DNA from: Vibrio azureus
GTDB lineage: Bacteria > Pseudomonadota > Gammaproteobacteria > Enterobacterales > Vibrionaceae
DNA length: 64,000 bases
Reading direction: 5' to 3'
NCBI RefSeq assembly: GCF_002849855.1
Contig: NZ_CP018616.1
Span: 310,001 to 374,000, forward strand
Shown: piece by piece, positions 18,584 to 30,103 of the stretch
How positions within the stretch are numbered: position 1 is the first letter of the stretch
Layout of the letters: the number at the start of each line of letters is the position of its first letter
Made by a program: the position numbers and the translations under genes
Notes under the pieces: model-generated
Database searches by the model: none
Told to the model about the DNA's origin: nothing
Seen by the model: the letters and a program-made list of their open reading frames with translations, nothing else

Positions 18584-18609
18584 AGGGTCATCCTTTGTCG
18601 TATGTTCTT

Positions 18610-18685
18610 ATCCCAAGGTCCCTAGGCGCTGAATTCAGAGTGAGGTCATCTCGCTGAACACAGTATCTTGAGGTTACTTGGGTAT
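18610..18685. repeat. Partial copy of the dispersed palindromic repeat
   Basis: The right arm 'CAGTATCTTGAGGTTACTTG' and following GGTAT (18661-18685) with the preceding GAGGTCATCTCGCTGAAC is nearly the same as the right half of the composite element at 16404-16686. The left arm near 18610 is degenerate. It lies upstream of tamA. Confidence 0.6.
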
Positions 18686-18828
18686 ATATACGCGGTTATA
18701 CAATCAATATCTTGTTCGAATTTTATACTTAAGTGGTATAAATTTCGATAAAACCTGTACTATTACAGACTTAGCATTGAATTGGCGCTATGATTGTTTA
18801 CGTTTATTCATCCATTCAGCTCAAAAGC

Positions 18829-20544
18829 ATGATAAAAAAAGCTTTCTTAATAATTGCTAGCCTGCTTGTTTTTTCTCATAGTGCACATGCCACTATTTCT
18901 CTTAAGATTAAAGGGATAGACGGCGAGTTAAAAGATAATGTTGATGCTTACCTGTCTTCCATTCCCAAGAAAGACTACGTCAACACGTTGCGCTTTCGAT
19001 CTCGAGTCGAACAAAGTATTACCGAAGCTCTTAACGCACTCGGCTATTACCACCCCAAAATTGCCTATGGATTATTCTCTAAACATAATTCTGATCTGGT
19101 TGTGCGGGTGACGCCTGGCGACCCAGTTCGGGTCAAAGTCATGGATGTTGATTTGAAGGGCGAAGCGAAAGAGGATGACGCTTTCATTGACTTGATTAAG
19201 CGCTCCCCCTTAAAAATTGGCAAAGTGCTTAATCAAGGTGATTACGATAGCTTGAAATCTGGTATTCGTAATTTGGCTTTACAGCGGGGATACTTTAATG
19301 GGGACTTTACCCTTAGCCGATTAGAAGTTATTCCTGAATTAAATGAAGCCAATGTACGTTTACATTATGACAGCGGTATCCGTTATCATTTTGGCCCTTT
19401 AGATATATCTGGTAGTCAAATTTGGCAAGATAGAGTGGAATCGCTTAGCCCTTTTAAAACCGGACAGCCGTATTTAGTGTCTGAAATTGGTCAATACAAC
19501 CAAAACTTATCCAACACCGATTGGTTTTCATCTGTATTTGTTGAACCGGATTTGACTAAACTTGACGATGGCCGAGATTTGCCCGTTAAGGTATCACTTG
19601 CTCCAGCAGCCAAAAATCAGCTAGAAACAGGTCTGGGTTATTCAACGAATATTGGCGTTCGTGGAACTTTAAAGTGGAAGAAACCTTGGGTGAGTGGTCG
19701 TGGTCATAGCTTTAATACCGCATTGGCTTTGTCTAAACCTGAACAGACCATTACTGCTGGCTATAAAATACCATTAGAGGATGTTCAGCATGAGTATTAT
19801 CAGACTCAGTTAGGTTTACGTCATTTGGATAAGAGCGATACTGAAAGCTTGGAGTCGACTTTCTCTTTAGAACGTCACTGGTTAAGTGATAATGGTTGGC
19901 ATAAAACGTTATATGTCCGTCACTTGTATGAAAACTTTTCACAGGGTTTACAAGACGACGGTGTTCAATTTGTTTTACCTGGTGTTTCTTTCTCTCGTAC
20001 TCGAACCCGTGGCGGTAATATGCCGATGTGGGGAGATAAACAAAGCCTGAGGATTGAATATGGCGATCCTAAATTGCTGTCAGAAACCCAAGTGTTGCGA
20101 TTGTTAGGTCGAACCTCTTGGATTCGCTCTATCGGCGAAAATAACCGGGGTTTATTCCGTTTGGATGGGGGGGCTAACTTAACCCATGAATTAGATAAAC
20201 TATCGCCATCGCTGCGCTTTTTTGCTGGTGGTGATAACAGTATTCGAGGTTATGGGTATGAATCTATTTCTCCAACGGATGCCAGTGGTGCTTTGACTGG
20301 TGCGAAGTACTTTCTTACCAGCACGTTAGAGTATCAATATCGATTGTATGGTAACTGGTGGGGGGCCGTATTTTATGATATCGGTGACGCGTTTAATGAA
20401 ACACCAGAATGGATGAGAGGAACCGGGGTGGGCATTCGATGGGGCTCTCCAGTTGGTCCTGTTAGTTTAGACTTTGCTTGGGGCTTAGATGCTGAACCTA
20501 AGACAGACTTTCGTATCCATTTCTCTCTAGGGCCTGAATTATGA
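18829..20544 (+). CDS. tamA: Translocation and assembly module outer-membrane protein TamA
   Basis: An Omp85-family outer-membrane barrel that with TamB helps assemble autotransporters and supports outer-membrane lipid homeostasis. From the ATG at 18829 it has a signal peptide ending 'FSHSAHA' and 571 residues, close to the family norm. Three POTRA-type domains fill about residues 20-260. The barrel shows Omp85 motifs 'FFAGGDNSIRGYGYESI' and the C-terminal 'GTGVGIRWGSPVGPVSLDFAWG'. An upstream in-frame ATG at 18790 would add 13 residues before the signal and is less likely. It overlaps tamB by 4 bases. Confidence 0.94.
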   Translation: MIKKAFLIIASLLVFSHSAHATISLKIKGIDGELKDNVDAYLSSIPKKDYVNTLRFRSRVEQSITEALNALGYYHPKIAYGLFSKHNSDLVVRVTPGDPVRVKVMDVDLKGEAKEDDAFIDLIKRSPLKIGKVLNQGDYDSLKSGIRNLALQRGYFNGDFTLSRLEVIPELNEANVRLHYDSGIRYHFGPLDISGSQIWQDRVESLSPFKTGQPYLVSEIGQYNQNLSNTDWFSSVFVEPDLTKLDDGRDLPVKVSLAPAAKNQLETGLGYSTNIGVRGTLKWKKPWVSGRGHSFNTALALSKPEQTITAGYKIPLEDVQHEYYQTQLGLRHLDKSDTESLESTFSLERHWLSDNGWHKTLYVRHLYENFSQGLQDDGVQFVLPGVSFSRTRTRGGNMPMWGDKQSLRIEYGDPKLLSETQVLRLLGRTSWIRSIGENNRGLFRLDGGANLTHELDKLSPSLRFFAGGDNSIRGYGYESISPTDASGALTGAKYFLTSTLEYQYRLYGNWWGAVFYDIGDAFNETPEWMRGTGVGIRWGSPVGPVSLDFAWGLDAEPKTDFRIHFSLGPEL

Positions 20545-23500
20545 TGACTCTATCGTTTAAGTGGATGAAATGGTTTTCTTTCGCTTTGTTAAGCTTGATC
20601 TTGATCCTGAGCGTTTGTCTTGGTGTGGGTTTGTTCACCCAATCTGGCTTACAACTGGTTTTGTGGGGAACAGAGAAAGTGTTACCCCAACTGAAGGTTG
20701 AACAAGCACAAGGTGCGCTATTCCGGCGTTTTTCACTTAACAAAGTTACCTTTGTTGATGAGACCTTGCATATTGATGCCAAGTCAGAGCGTGTTACATT
20801 GGCAATAAATGCGCGATGCTTGCTCGACTTTAGGTTGTGCATTGATGAATTGACTTTACAAGGGGTAGATTTGCAAATGCCGGAACTGCCTCAGCAGGAA
20901 TCGGTTAAAGAAGAAAAACCACCCACTCGAAGAATCAGTACTCCAGTGCCGATCTTGGTCAATAAAGTCAACTTCAACGACATCAATTTGAATATTCTTG
21001 GTAATAAGCTTTACTGGCAAGAATTTTCAACGGCATTGTTGATGCACGGAGACCGTTTGGCGATTGCGCCAACCACGATGAGTACGATCAAGGTGTCACT
21101 TGCTGACTTGAAGCCAAACCAAACCAAGGCGGCAGCCTCCAATACTCAAGCCACTGAACACACTCGCGAGCCAATTGTTTTGCCAGAGGTTTGGCTGCCT
21201 CTTAAGATAAAATTGCAACGTTTAGATATCAATGATTTTCAGTTGCAGGGGCAAACTCCCGTTACGGTTAATCATTTAGGTCTCGAAGCTGAAGCGGCGG
21301 GTGATAAAGTTGATATACAAACGCTTGAACTTAAGATGCCAGAAGTGGAAGGGCAGCTCAGTACACAAGTGACACTATCCGCAGATTATCCCATCACCGC
21401 ACAAATCGATGCGCTTATTAAGCAAGCGGATGCCAAGGGACAGAAATTGGCGTTATCGGCATCGGGAAGTGTTGCTGATCTCTCTTTGCAGGCATCATTG
21501 AGTGATTTAGCCAGCGCGAAAATTCAAGCACATCTTCAACCATTGAAAGCAGAGCTTCCTTTTGACCTCACTTTGGACAATGTCAAAGCACAATGGCCAT
21601 TGGTTGGCAAAAGTGATTATCAGGTCTCGCTGCCTAATGTCGTAGCAAAAGGGTCTTTAAATGGTTATACCCTCTCTTTACAAGGAGAAGCCTCAGGGAA
21701 AGATTTCCCTGCTGTTGATGTAAATGTAAAAGGAGCAGGGAACTTAGAGCACATTGATTTAGAAAGTATCGTGATTAAGACCTTAGGTGGGGAGCTATCG
21801 GGTGACGTTATGGTCAATTGGCATGCTCCGCTAAACTGGCAAGCTGATTTAAACTTGGCACACATACAACCCGGTCTGCAATGGCAAGACATTGAAGGAA
21901 ATTTAAATGGCCAGTTGAACACTTCAGGCTCTTTAACATCTCAAGGTGGTTGGCAAGTGAGTCTACCCATGCTCGATATTGATGGGGTTCTGCGTGGTTA
22001 TCCTCTTAATATCAAAGGGCAATTAGAGGCTGCTGATAAAACAGGTAAAACCGAAAATATTCACCTGAACACTCAAGGCTTGACGCTATCCCATGGTCCG
22101 AATCTATTGCAGGTAACAGGCAAGGTAGATAATGATATCTTGATGGATTTAGAGGTTAAGTTCCCTGATATTGCTAAAACGGTCCCTGATCTTGCTGGTA
22201 GTGTAACAGGCTCGATAGCGGTGCGTGGCAATGTAAAGCAACCACAGGCAGAACTGGATATATCACTCACAAAACTTAAATGGCAGGAGCAATTAAATAT
22301 TGCCAGTGCTGCTCTGACAGGGAGTGTGGCGCCTTACCCGAAACCTAAAGCAGATGTGAATTTAGTCGTAAAAGATATCTTGTATGGTGGTCAGCACATC
22401 CAACGTACTGATGTTTCTTTATCTGGAAATGAGCAAAGTCATCAGCTTGTGTGGAACGTGACATCAGAGAAATTGGCCAGTCATGTGGAAATTGAGGGTA
22501 GCTTGAAGCAAAAGCCACAACTGATTTGGGATGGCTCGATACAACGTCTCGCGCTTAGCACCCCTCAGGGGCCATGGGCTTTACAAAAACCGACTCAAAT
22601 AACGGCAAATATTGATAAACAGTTGGTTGATGTGCAAGCCAATTGCTGGTTACAAGCGGAATCAAAAATATGTTTGACCCAAGATGTGACACTAGGCAAA
22701 ACCGGTGAGGTGTCTCTCGCCATCAGTGATTTTGACTTTGACCAAGTTGACAATTTCTTACCCAAAGAGACGCAACTGTATGGCAAATTGGCTGCGGATA
22801 TTAACGCGAAATGGGCTCCCGACACTAAGCCTGAATTGAACGCAATCATTACTTTGCCACAAGGTAAGGCAGTCCAAACACTGGATAAACCCATTACATT
22901 AAATTGGAATAAAATGAATCTTGAAGCCAAATTGGCACAGGATAAGTTAATGACGCAGTGGTTGGTGGATATTACCGATAACGGGGATCTTTCTGGTGAT
23001 CTGGTGATTAATAATGTCTCTACCGATGAGGCAACGCTTGATGGCCAAGTATCGCTGTCTACGTTTAGCTTAGATTTCTTGTCACCATTGTTGGGCGAGT
23101 TTAGTGAGATGAAGGCCAGTCTTGACTCTGATTTGGCCTTATCTGGCGATATTATGCATCCTGAAGTTAATGGTCATGTCACACTGAACCAACTCAAGCT
23201 TCAAGGTGAAGTGACGCCAGTCGATATAAATTCCGGTCAAGTGGTGCTCGATTTTAAGGGGCATCAAGCTGAATTAAATGCCGATATTCTCACTCCAGAT
23301 GGAAAGTTGATCGTTGATGGTGCTGCTGATTGGCAAGATCTGAATGATTGGCACTCATCGGCACATGTCTTCGCTAAAGAGCTTAAAGTGGATTTATCAC
23401 CAATGGGTAAAGCCATGGTTGAACCGGACATGACGATTCACCTTCAGCCCAATTTGGCTAAAATTGACGGCAAAATACACTTACCATGGGGGCGCTTATT

Positions 23501-24308
23501 TATTGATGAATTGCCTCCCAGTGCGGTCAAGGTCTCCTCTGATACGGTTATCTTGAATGCGAATGTTCGTCCACTTGATGATGGGGCAAAATTACCCTTT
23601 AAGGTGGTCACCGATGTGGATATTAATATCGGTGATGATTTCCAATTTTCAGCCTTTGGGCTCGAAGGTAATTTACAAGGTAAGCTCAATGTGACCCAAA
23701 AAGACAAAGGGCCGTTTATCGTTGGTGAAGTGAATATCATTGATGGTTCTTATCGCTCATTTGGGCAAGACTTGCAGATTGAGAAAGGTAAAATCTTGAT
23801 GAATGGCCCAGCAGATGAACCGTACATTGCGATTAGGGCCATTCGAAATCCTAATAACACGCAAGATGATGTGATCGCAGGGGTCGATGTTACAGGGCCT
23901 GCCAGTGATCCGAAAATAGAGGTCTTTTCTCAACCTGCGATGTCGCAAGCCAATGCTCTCTCTTATCTATTGCGTGGTCAGAAACTGGATGCTGAGTCAG
24001 GTGATAATGCGATGACAACCGCCCTTATTGGCTTGAGCTTGGCTCAAAGTGGTCAAGTTGTCGGGCAAATTGGAGAAGCGTTTGGCGTAGAAGACCTACA
24101 ATTAGATACTGCGGGCTCAGGAGATGACTCTCAAGTAACGGTAAGTGGTTATATTCTGCCTGGTCTACAAGTGAAATATGGGGTTGGTATCTTTAACTCG
24201 CTGGGCGAATTTACAGTGCGTTATCGCTTACTGAAAGACCTTTATATTGAAGCGGTATCGGGCGTCGACAGTGCCGTCGACTTCTTGTATCAATTCGAAT
24301 TCAACTAG
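20541..24308 (+). CDS. tamB: Translocation and assembly module inner-membrane protein TamB
   Basis: A 1255-residue AsmA-like bridging protein, anchored by one N-terminal helix (about residues 10-35, 'WFSFALLSLILILSVCLGVG') and spanning the periplasm as a long beta-rich groove. The conserved TamB C-terminal domain (former DUF490) is visible over the last 300 or so residues, with 'GEVNIIDGSYRSFGQDLQIE', 'GPASDPKIEVFSQPAMSQ' and 'YLLRGQ'. It ends in a beta-signal-like 'VDFLYQFEFN'. The start overlaps the tamA stop, so the two are coupled. Confidence 0.95.
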   Translation: MMTLSFKWMKWFSFALLSLILILSVCLGVGLFTQSGLQLVLWGTEKVLPQLKVEQAQGALFRRFSLNKVTFVDETLHIDAKSERVTLAINARCLLDFRLCIDELTLQGVDLQMPELPQQESVKEEKPPTRRISTPVPILVNKVNFNDINLNILGNKLYWQEFSTALLMHGDRLAIAPTTMSTIKVSLADLKPNQTKAAASNTQATEHTREPIVLPEVWLPLKIKLQRLDINDFQLQGQTPVTVNHLGLEAEAAGDKVDIQTLELKMPEVEGQLSTQVTLSADYPITAQIDALIKQADAKGQKLALSASGSVADLSLQASLSDLASAKIQAHLQPLKAELPFDLTLDNVKAQWPLVGKSDYQVSLPNVVAKGSLNGYTLSLQGEASGKDFPAVDVNVKGAGNLEHIDLESIVIKTLGGELSGDVMVNWHAPLNWQADLNLAHIQPGLQWQDIEGNLNGQLNTSGSLTSQGGWQVSLPMLDIDGVLRGYPLNIKGQLEAADKTGKTENIHLNTQGLTLSHGPNLLQVTGKVDNDILMDLEVKFPDIAKTVPDLAGSVTGSIAVRGNVKQPQAELDISLTKLKWQEQLNIASAALTGSVAPYPKPKADVNLVVKDILYGGQHIQRTDVSLSGNEQSHQLVWNVTSEKLASHVEIEGSLKQKPQLIWDGSIQRLALSTPQGPWALQKPTQITANIDKQLVDVQANCWLQAESKICLTQDVTLGKTGEVSLAISDFDFDQVDNFLPKETQLYGKLAADINAKWAPDTKPELNAIITLPQGKAVQTLDKPITLNWNKMNLEAKLAQDKLMTQWLVDITDNGDLSGDLVINNVSTDEATLDGQVSLSTFSLDFLSPLLGEFSEMKASLDSDLALSGDIMHPEVNGHVTLNQLKLQGEVTPVDINSGQVVLDFKGHQAELNADILTPDGKLIVDGAADWQDLNDWHSSAHVFAKELKVDLSPMGKAMVEPDMTIHLQPNLAKIDGKIHLPWGRLFIDELPPSAVKVSSDTVILNANVRPLDDGAKLPFKVVTDVDINIGDDFQFSAFGLEGNLQGKLNVTQKDKGPFIVGEVNIIDGSYRSFGQDLQIEKGKILMNGPADEPYIAIRAIRNPNNTQDDVIAGVDVTGPASDPKIEVFSQPAMSQANALSYLLRGQKLDAESGDNAMTTALIGLSLAQSGQVVGQIGEAFGVEDLQLDTAGSGDDSQVTVSGYILPGLQVKYGVGIFNSLGEFTVRYRLLKDLYIEAVSGVDSAVDFLYQFEFN

Positions 24309-24401
24309 GGCTGATGAGGCTGCCAGTGGCCAAGCCATCATCAGTTATCATCATGAAAATCTGCTTTGCGCAGTGCGATGAAAAGGAATAAAGGAGAGCT
24401 T

Positions 24402-24749
24402 ATGCAACATTTGGTCTTTGTCTATGGCACGTTACGTCAAGGAGAGTGCCACCATCGCTTTTTGAAACATGCAGAATGTCTTGGTCACCACGAAACGGAT
24501 GCACAATTTGCGTTGTATGATTTAGGGCCATATCCTGCCTTGTCCACTGGGCAAAAGTCCATTTCTGGTGAGATTTATTTAATTGATAATCAAACTTTAG
24601 CTGAGTTGGATAAGCTCGAGGATGTCCCTGTGGAATATCGTAGAGAAACCATTGTGACGCCATTTGGTTTGGCTTGGATCTATTTATATCAAGGGACAGA
24701 GCCACTTAATGAGGAGATTGCTTCAGGGGATTGGTGTCAGCGAGTTTAA
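24402..24749 (+). CDS. ytfP: Gamma-glutamylcyclotransferase-like protein YtfP
   Basis: A 115-residue cytoplasmic protein with the GGCT fold. The signature 'VFVYGTLRQGECHH' forms the substrate loop and 'GEIYLIDNQTLAELDKLEDV' includes the conserved acidic residues; 'EYRRETI' follows. The ATG at 24402 has AAAGGAGAG just upstream, while the TTG/ATG codons further up (24366, 24378) lack a site. Third gene of the tamA-tamB-ytfP set, the same order as in enteric bacteria. The substrate is not known. Confidence 0.9.
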   Translation: MQHLVFVYGTLRQGECHHRFLKHAECLGHHETDAQFALYDLGPYPALSTGQKSISGEIYLIDNQTLAELDKLEDVPVEYRRETIVTPFGLAWIYLYQGTEPLNEEIASGDWCQRV

Positions 24750-24775
24750 GCGAATCTATCCATACACCCTCATAA

Positions 24776-24809
24776 AAATACCCAAGTGCTTTGAGTCACT
24801 TGGGTATTT
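24776..24809. terminator. Bidirectional terminator built on the repeat core
   Basis: AAATACCCAAGTG (24776-24788) pairs perfectly with CACTTGGGTATTT (24797-24809) around an 8-base loop, followed by ATTTTT on the plus strand and TTTTAT on the minus strand. It lies between convergent ytfP and ppa and carries the ACTTGGGTAT arm of the dispersed repeat. Confidence 0.8.
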
Positions 24810-24852
24810 ATTTTTAGAGCGAGGGGCGCTTTCTCTACCTCTCTTCCTTCTT

Positions 24853-25377
24853 CTACTTAACGCGTTGGTATGACTCGAGAATCTCTGCTTTTGCAGCTTC
24901 AACATCAGCCCAGCCATCGACTTTCACCCATTTCCCGGCTTCAAGCTCTTTATAGCGCTCAAAGAACTGGGTGATTTGTGCTTTCAACAGCTCTGGGATA
25001 TCACCGACATTTTGAATATGGTCGTATTCTTTTGAGATTTTTGTGTGTGGGACCGCAAACACTTTCGCATCTTCACCCGATTCATCGGTCATTTTTAATA
25101 CGCCAACGGGGCGGCAACGAATCACAGAACCTGGCATTAATGGGTAAGGGGTCGGCACCAGTACGTCTACCGGATCACCGTCGAGCGAGAGTGTATTGTT
25201 CACATAGCCGTAGTTACATGGATAGAACATTGGAGCTGACATGAAACGGTCGACAAATACAGCACCAGTGTCTTTATCTACTTCATATTTGATTGGATCA
25301 GCATTGGCTGGGATCTCGATAACAACGTAGATGTCTTCAGGAAGCGATAGACCTGCTGGTATATTTTTCAGACTCAT
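24853..25377 (-). CDS. ppa: Inorganic pyrophosphatase
   Basis: Hydrolyses pyrophosphate to phosphate, pulling biosynthetic reactions forward. It is 174 residues, the length of the bacterial family I enzyme. The signature '[15 protein letters not shown]' holds the metal-binding aspartates, and '[15 protein letters not shown]' and '[18 protein letters not shown]' are family motifs. AAAAGGAAC precedes the ATG. It is downstream of fbp on the same strand but separated by a terminator. Confidence 0.97.
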   Translation of the reverse strand: MSLKNIPAGLSLPEDIYVVIEIPANADPIKYEVDKDTGAVFVDRFMSAPMFYPCNYGYVNNTLSLDGDPVDVLVPTPYPLMPGSVIRCRPVGVLKMTDESGEDAKVFAVPHTKISKEYDHIQNVGDIPELLKAQITQFFERYKELEAGKWVKVDGWADVEAAKAEILESYQRVK

Positions 25378-25438
25378 TTGAATGTTCCTTTTCAGTGAAA
25401 TGAGGAAATAGTTTGAAGGTGTCGATTCACTTTAGCGA

Positions 25439-25468
25439 CAAAAACGCAGCAGGTAAACCGCTGCTGCG
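25439..25468 (-). terminator. Intrinsic terminator after fbp
   Basis: CGCAGCAG (25445-25452) pairs with CTGCTGCG (25461-25468); the minus-strand continuation is TTTTTGTC. It lies 19 bases past the fbp stop and separates it from ppa. Confidence 0.8.
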
Positions 25469-25486
25469 CTGAACTAAGATCTCGGT

Positions 25487-26855
<1,369 letters not shown>

Positions 26856-28214
26856 ATGCATATTCATATCTTGGGCATCTGCGGCACGTTTATGGGCGGT
26901 GCAGCTATTTTAGCCCGCCAGCTAGGCCATAAAGTGACGGGCTCTGACGCGAATGTTTATCCCCCAATGAGTACTCTATTGGAGTCTCAAGGTATTGAAA
27001 TTATCCAAGGGTTTGATCCTAAGCAGCTTGAACCTCAACCTGATTTAGTCGTGATTGGTAATGCGATGAGCCGAGGTAACCCTTGTGTTGAAGCCGTGCT
27101 TAATAAAAATATGCGTTATACCTCTGGTCCACAATGGTTACAGGAGTTTTTACTCCATGACCGCTGGGTGCTGGCTGTTTCAGGTACACACGGTAAAACA
27201 ACCACTTCAAGTATGCTGGCTTGGATCTTAGAAGATTGCGGTTATCAGCCGGGTTTCCTCGTCGGTGGAGTGTTAGGCAACTTTGGCGTGTCAGCTCGAT
27301 TAGGGGAAAGTATGTTTTTTGTGGTCGAAGCGGATGAATATGACAGTGCGTTCTTTGATAAACGATCTAAGTTTGTTCACTACCACCCACGCACGCTGAT
27401 CATGAATAACCTTGAATTCGATCATGCGGATATTTTCGATGATCTAGAGGCGATCAAGCGTCAATTCCATCACTTAGTGCGCACTGTTCCGGAGAATGGT
27501 TTGCTCCTTGCTCCGCAGCAAGATTCATCGTTAAAAGACGTGCTCGCTCGTGGTTGTTGGACAGAAACGCAGTTCACTGGCAGCGCTGGTGATTGGCAAG
27601 CGCACAAATTGGTTGTCGATGGTTCTAAGTTTGAGGTGTCACTACAAGGCGAGAACGTGGGCATTGTCGATTGGAACCTCGTAGGTGATCACAACGTAGA
27701 TAACGCTTTGATGGCGATTGCTGCTGCGCGTCATGTGGGTGTTGCCCCCGAGCTGGCTTGTCAGGCTCTTGGGCGTTTTATTAATACCAAGCGTCGCTTA
27801 GAGCTAAAAGGTGAAGAGCAGGGCGTGACGGTTTATGATGATTTTGCTCATCATCCAACGGCGATTGAACTGACTTTAGGTGGTTTACGTAATAAGGTAG
27901 GTAAACAGCGAATTCTTGCCGTTTTGGAGCCTCGTTCTGCGACGATGAAGCGCGGTGTTCATAAGAATACTTTGGCATCTTCTCTGCACAATGCAGATGA
28001 AGTATTTCTTTTTCAACCAGATAACATTGAATGGTCTGTACAAGAGATTGCCGAACAGTGTGAACAGCCTGCGTTTGTTGATGCAGAAATGGATACTTTT
28101 GTTGCGAAAATCGTCGAAAGAGCGCAACCTGGCGACCAAATTCTTGTGATGAGTAATGGTGGCTTTGGTGGTATCCATGGCAAGCTTCTCGAACAACTGA
28201 AACAAAAAACTTAA
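26856..28214 (+). CDS. mpl: UDP-N-acetylmuramate:L-alanyl-gamma-D-glutamyl-meso-diaminopimelate ligase
   Basis: Murein-peptide ligase that reattaches recycled tripeptide to UDP-MurNAc. It has the Mur-ligase layout in 452 residues: N-terminal '[15 protein letters not shown]', ATP-binding '[13 protein letters not shown]', central '[19 protein letters not shown]' and '[15 protein letters not shown]' in the third domain. The frame is open to 26820, but the ATG at 26856 has AAGG upstream and matches the family start. Its stop codon overlaps the ubiX start by one base (TAATG). Confidence 0.96.
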   Translation: MHIHILGICGTFMGGAAILARQLGHKVTGSDANVYPPMSTLLESQGIEIIQGFDPKQLEPQPDLVVIGNAMSRGNPCVEAVLNKNMRYTSGPQWLQEFLLHDRWVLAVSGTHGKTTTSSMLAWILEDCGYQPGFLVGGVLGNFGVSARLGESMFFVVEADEYDSAFFDKRSKFVHYHPRTLIMNNLEFDHADIFDDLEAIKRQFHHLVRTVPENGLLLAPQQDSSLKDVLARGCWTETQFTGSAGDWQAHKLVVDGSKFEVSLQGENVGIVDWNLVGDHNVDNALMAIAAARHVGVAPELACQALGRFINTKRRLELKGEEQGVTVYDDFAHHPTAIELTLGGLRNKVGKQRILAVLEPRSATMKRGVHKNTLASSLHNADEVFLFQPDNIEWSVQEIAEQCEQPAFVDAEMDTFVAKIVERAQPGDQILVMSNGGFGGIHGKLLEQLKQKT

Positions 28215-28852
28215 TGACACTTATGCAGCAAAAAGCAACCCCTAAAAAAGCCATCACATTAGCTATGACGGGCGCCTCTGGTGCTCCGTACGGACTTCGT
28301 CTTCTTGAATGTTTGGTGGCTGCGGATTACCACGTTTATGTGCTGATTTCTTCCGCAGCTCGAGTCGTGATGGCAACCGAGTATGATTTAAAGCTGCCAA
28401 GCGGCCCTGAAGCGGCACAAAAGGCATTGGTTGAACATCTCAACTGCACTCCAGATAACGTCACTGTTTGTGGTAAAGAAGATTGGTTCTCTCCAGTTGC
28501 TTCCGGTTCAGCGGCGCCTAAACAGATGATCGTTTGCCCATGTTCAGCGGGCAGTTTAGCGTCCATCGCACATGGTATGTCGGATAACCTGATTGAACGC
28601 GCTGCAGATGTTGTGATCAAAGAACGTGGACAATTACTGTTGGTAGTACGAGAAACCCCCTTCTCCACATTGCACCTTGAAAATATGCTCAAACTATCGC
28701 GAATGGGCGTCACAATCATGCCTGCGGCACCGGGTTTTTATCATCAGCCACAAAGCATCGAGGATTTGGTTGATTTTATGGTGGCAAGAGTATTGGATCA
28801 CCTAGGGGTTGAACAAGGTTTGGTGCCGCGCTGGGGGTATGATCAACGCTGA
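28214..28852 (+). CDS. ubiX: Flavin prenyltransferase UbiX
   Basis: Makes prenylated FMN, the cofactor of the UbiD decarboxylase in ubiquinone synthesis. It is 212 residues with '[18 protein letters not shown]' at the N-terminus (flavin-binding), '[24 protein letters not shown]' and '[18 protein letters not shown]', all typical of UbiX. Translation is probably coupled to mpl. It is followed by the TPP riboswitch of the next operon; no strong terminator is seen between. Confidence 0.95.
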   Translation: MTLMQQKATPKKAITLAMTGASGAPYGLRLLECLVAADYHVYVLISSAARVVMATEYDLKLPSGPEAAQKALVEHLNCTPDNVTVCGKEDWFSPVASGSAAPKQMIVCPCSAGSLASIAHGMSDNLIERAADVVIKERGQLLLVVRETPFSTLHLENMLKLSRMGVTIMPAAPGFYHQPQSIEDLVDFMVARVLDHLGVEQGLVPRWGYDQR

Positions 28853-28888
28853 TTGTGAAATACATCAAATAGCTTTACAATTCTGCTT

Positions 28889-29014
28889 ACTCATCGGGGA
28901 GCCACCCAGTACTGATCATATTGTTGAACTGGACGCTGAGACCTAAATGCAACTTAGTATGCAATCGGGGACCCGTATTACCTGAACCAGATAATGCTGG
29001 CGTAGGAATTGAGT
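28889..29014 (+). ncRNA. TPP riboswitch (thi box)
   Basis: The closing stem ACTCA (28889-28893) / TGAGT (29010-29014) encloses the conserved thi-box elements in order: CGGGGAGCC (28895-28903), GCTGAGACC (28935-28943), GGGACCCG, and ACCTGAACCAGATAATGC followed by TGGCGTAGGAA (about 28980-29009). Consensus agreement is strong. It precedes thiBPQ, fitting repression of thiamine import when thiamine pyrophosphate is plentiful. No clear terminator lies between it and thiB, so control at translation initiation is more likely. Confidence 0.95.
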
Positions 29015-29096
29015 CTGGATATTATCGGTCCTAAATAGCCGCCTCAACCCTGTGCCGCTCAACCTATATCTACCTAATGTAAATGGAGAGCGAGCA

Positions 29097-30089
29097 GTGA
29101 AAACCTCTTGTCGTTTAGTTGCCCTTGCAGCGATCACTTCAGCTTCTGCGTATGCCGCTGAAGACACTCTTACCGTCTATACCTATGATTCCTTTTCTGC
29201 CGATTGGGGGCCAGGACCCAAAATTAAACAAGCTTTCGAAGCTCAGTGCGATTGCCAGGTCAATTTTGTTGCACTGGATGATGGCGTCTCGATTCTGAAT
29301 CGGTTGCGTCTTGAAGGAGAACGCAGCAAAGCAGATGTTGTTCTAGGATTAGATAACCATCTAATGGCTGAAGCAAAAAAAACCGGATTACTTGGAAAGC
29401 ACAATGTCGATTTGAGCACGATCGTGCTGCCAAATGGCTGGAAAAACGATACTTTTGTACCTTATGATTACGGATATTTTGCCTTTATCTATGATAAAAA
29501 CAAGTTGCAGAACCCGCCGAAAAGTATGCAAGAATTGTTGGAGAAGCGCGATGATCTTAAGGTTATTTATCAAGATCCACGAACTTCCACTCCAGGACAA
29601 GGTTTGATGCTGTGGATAAAGTCTCTTTATGGTGAGGAAGCCGATCAAGCCTGGAAGCAGTTAGCAAACAAAACGGTGACCGTAACCAAAGGTTGGTCTG
29701 AGGCTTATTCGATGTTCTTAAAAGGTGAATCTGATCTTGTGCTTTCTTACACAACCTCACCTGCCTATCATCGGATTGCTGAAAACGACACAAAGTACGC
29801 CAGTGCTGACTTTAAAGAAGGGCATTACATGCAAGTAGAAGTGGCGGCGAAAGTGAAAAACTCCCCCCATCCTGAATTGGCCGATCAGTTTATGAACTTC
29901 ATCTTGAGCGAACCGTTCCAAGCTGTCATACCGACAGGAAACTGGATGTATCCAGTGACTCAGGTAGCATTACCCGAGGGGTTTGCAGCATTGAATGTTC
30001 CTCAAAAAACACTCACCTTGGATACCGATGATGTCGCGAAAATGCGCAAATCTTGGATTCGTGAGTGGCAACATGCTTTGACCAATTAA
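29097..30089 (+). CDS. thiB: Thiamine ABC transporter substrate-binding protein
   Basis: Periplasmic thiamine/TPP-binding protein of 330 residues. The signal peptide ends 'SASAYA', and the mature part begins 'AEDTLTVYTYDSF', typical of ThiB. 'DVVLGLDNHLMAEAKKTGLL' and 'YDYGYFAFIYDK' are family features. It starts at GTG 29097 with GGAG at 29085-29088; the open frame continues to another GTG at 29052, which would disrupt the signal. It lies under the TPP riboswitch and begins thiB-thiP-thiQ. Confidence 0.95.
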   Translation: MKTSCRLVALAAITSASAYAAEDTLTVYTYDSFSADWGPGPKIKQAFEAQCDCQVNFVALDDGVSILNRLRLEGERSKADVVLGLDNHLMAEAKKTGLLGKHNVDLSTIVLPNGWKNDTFVPYDYGYFAFIYDKNKLQNPPKSMQELLEKRDDLKVIYQDPRTSTPGQGLMLWIKSLYGEEADQAWKQLANKTVTVTKGWSEAYSMFLKGESDLVLSYTTSPAYHRIAENDTKYASADFKEGHYMQVEVAAKVKNSPHPELADQFMNFILSEPFQAVIPTGNWMYPVTQVALPEGFAALNVPQKTLTLDTDDVAKMRKSWIREWQHALTN

Positions 30090-30103
30090 TATAGAGACTA
30101 CTT

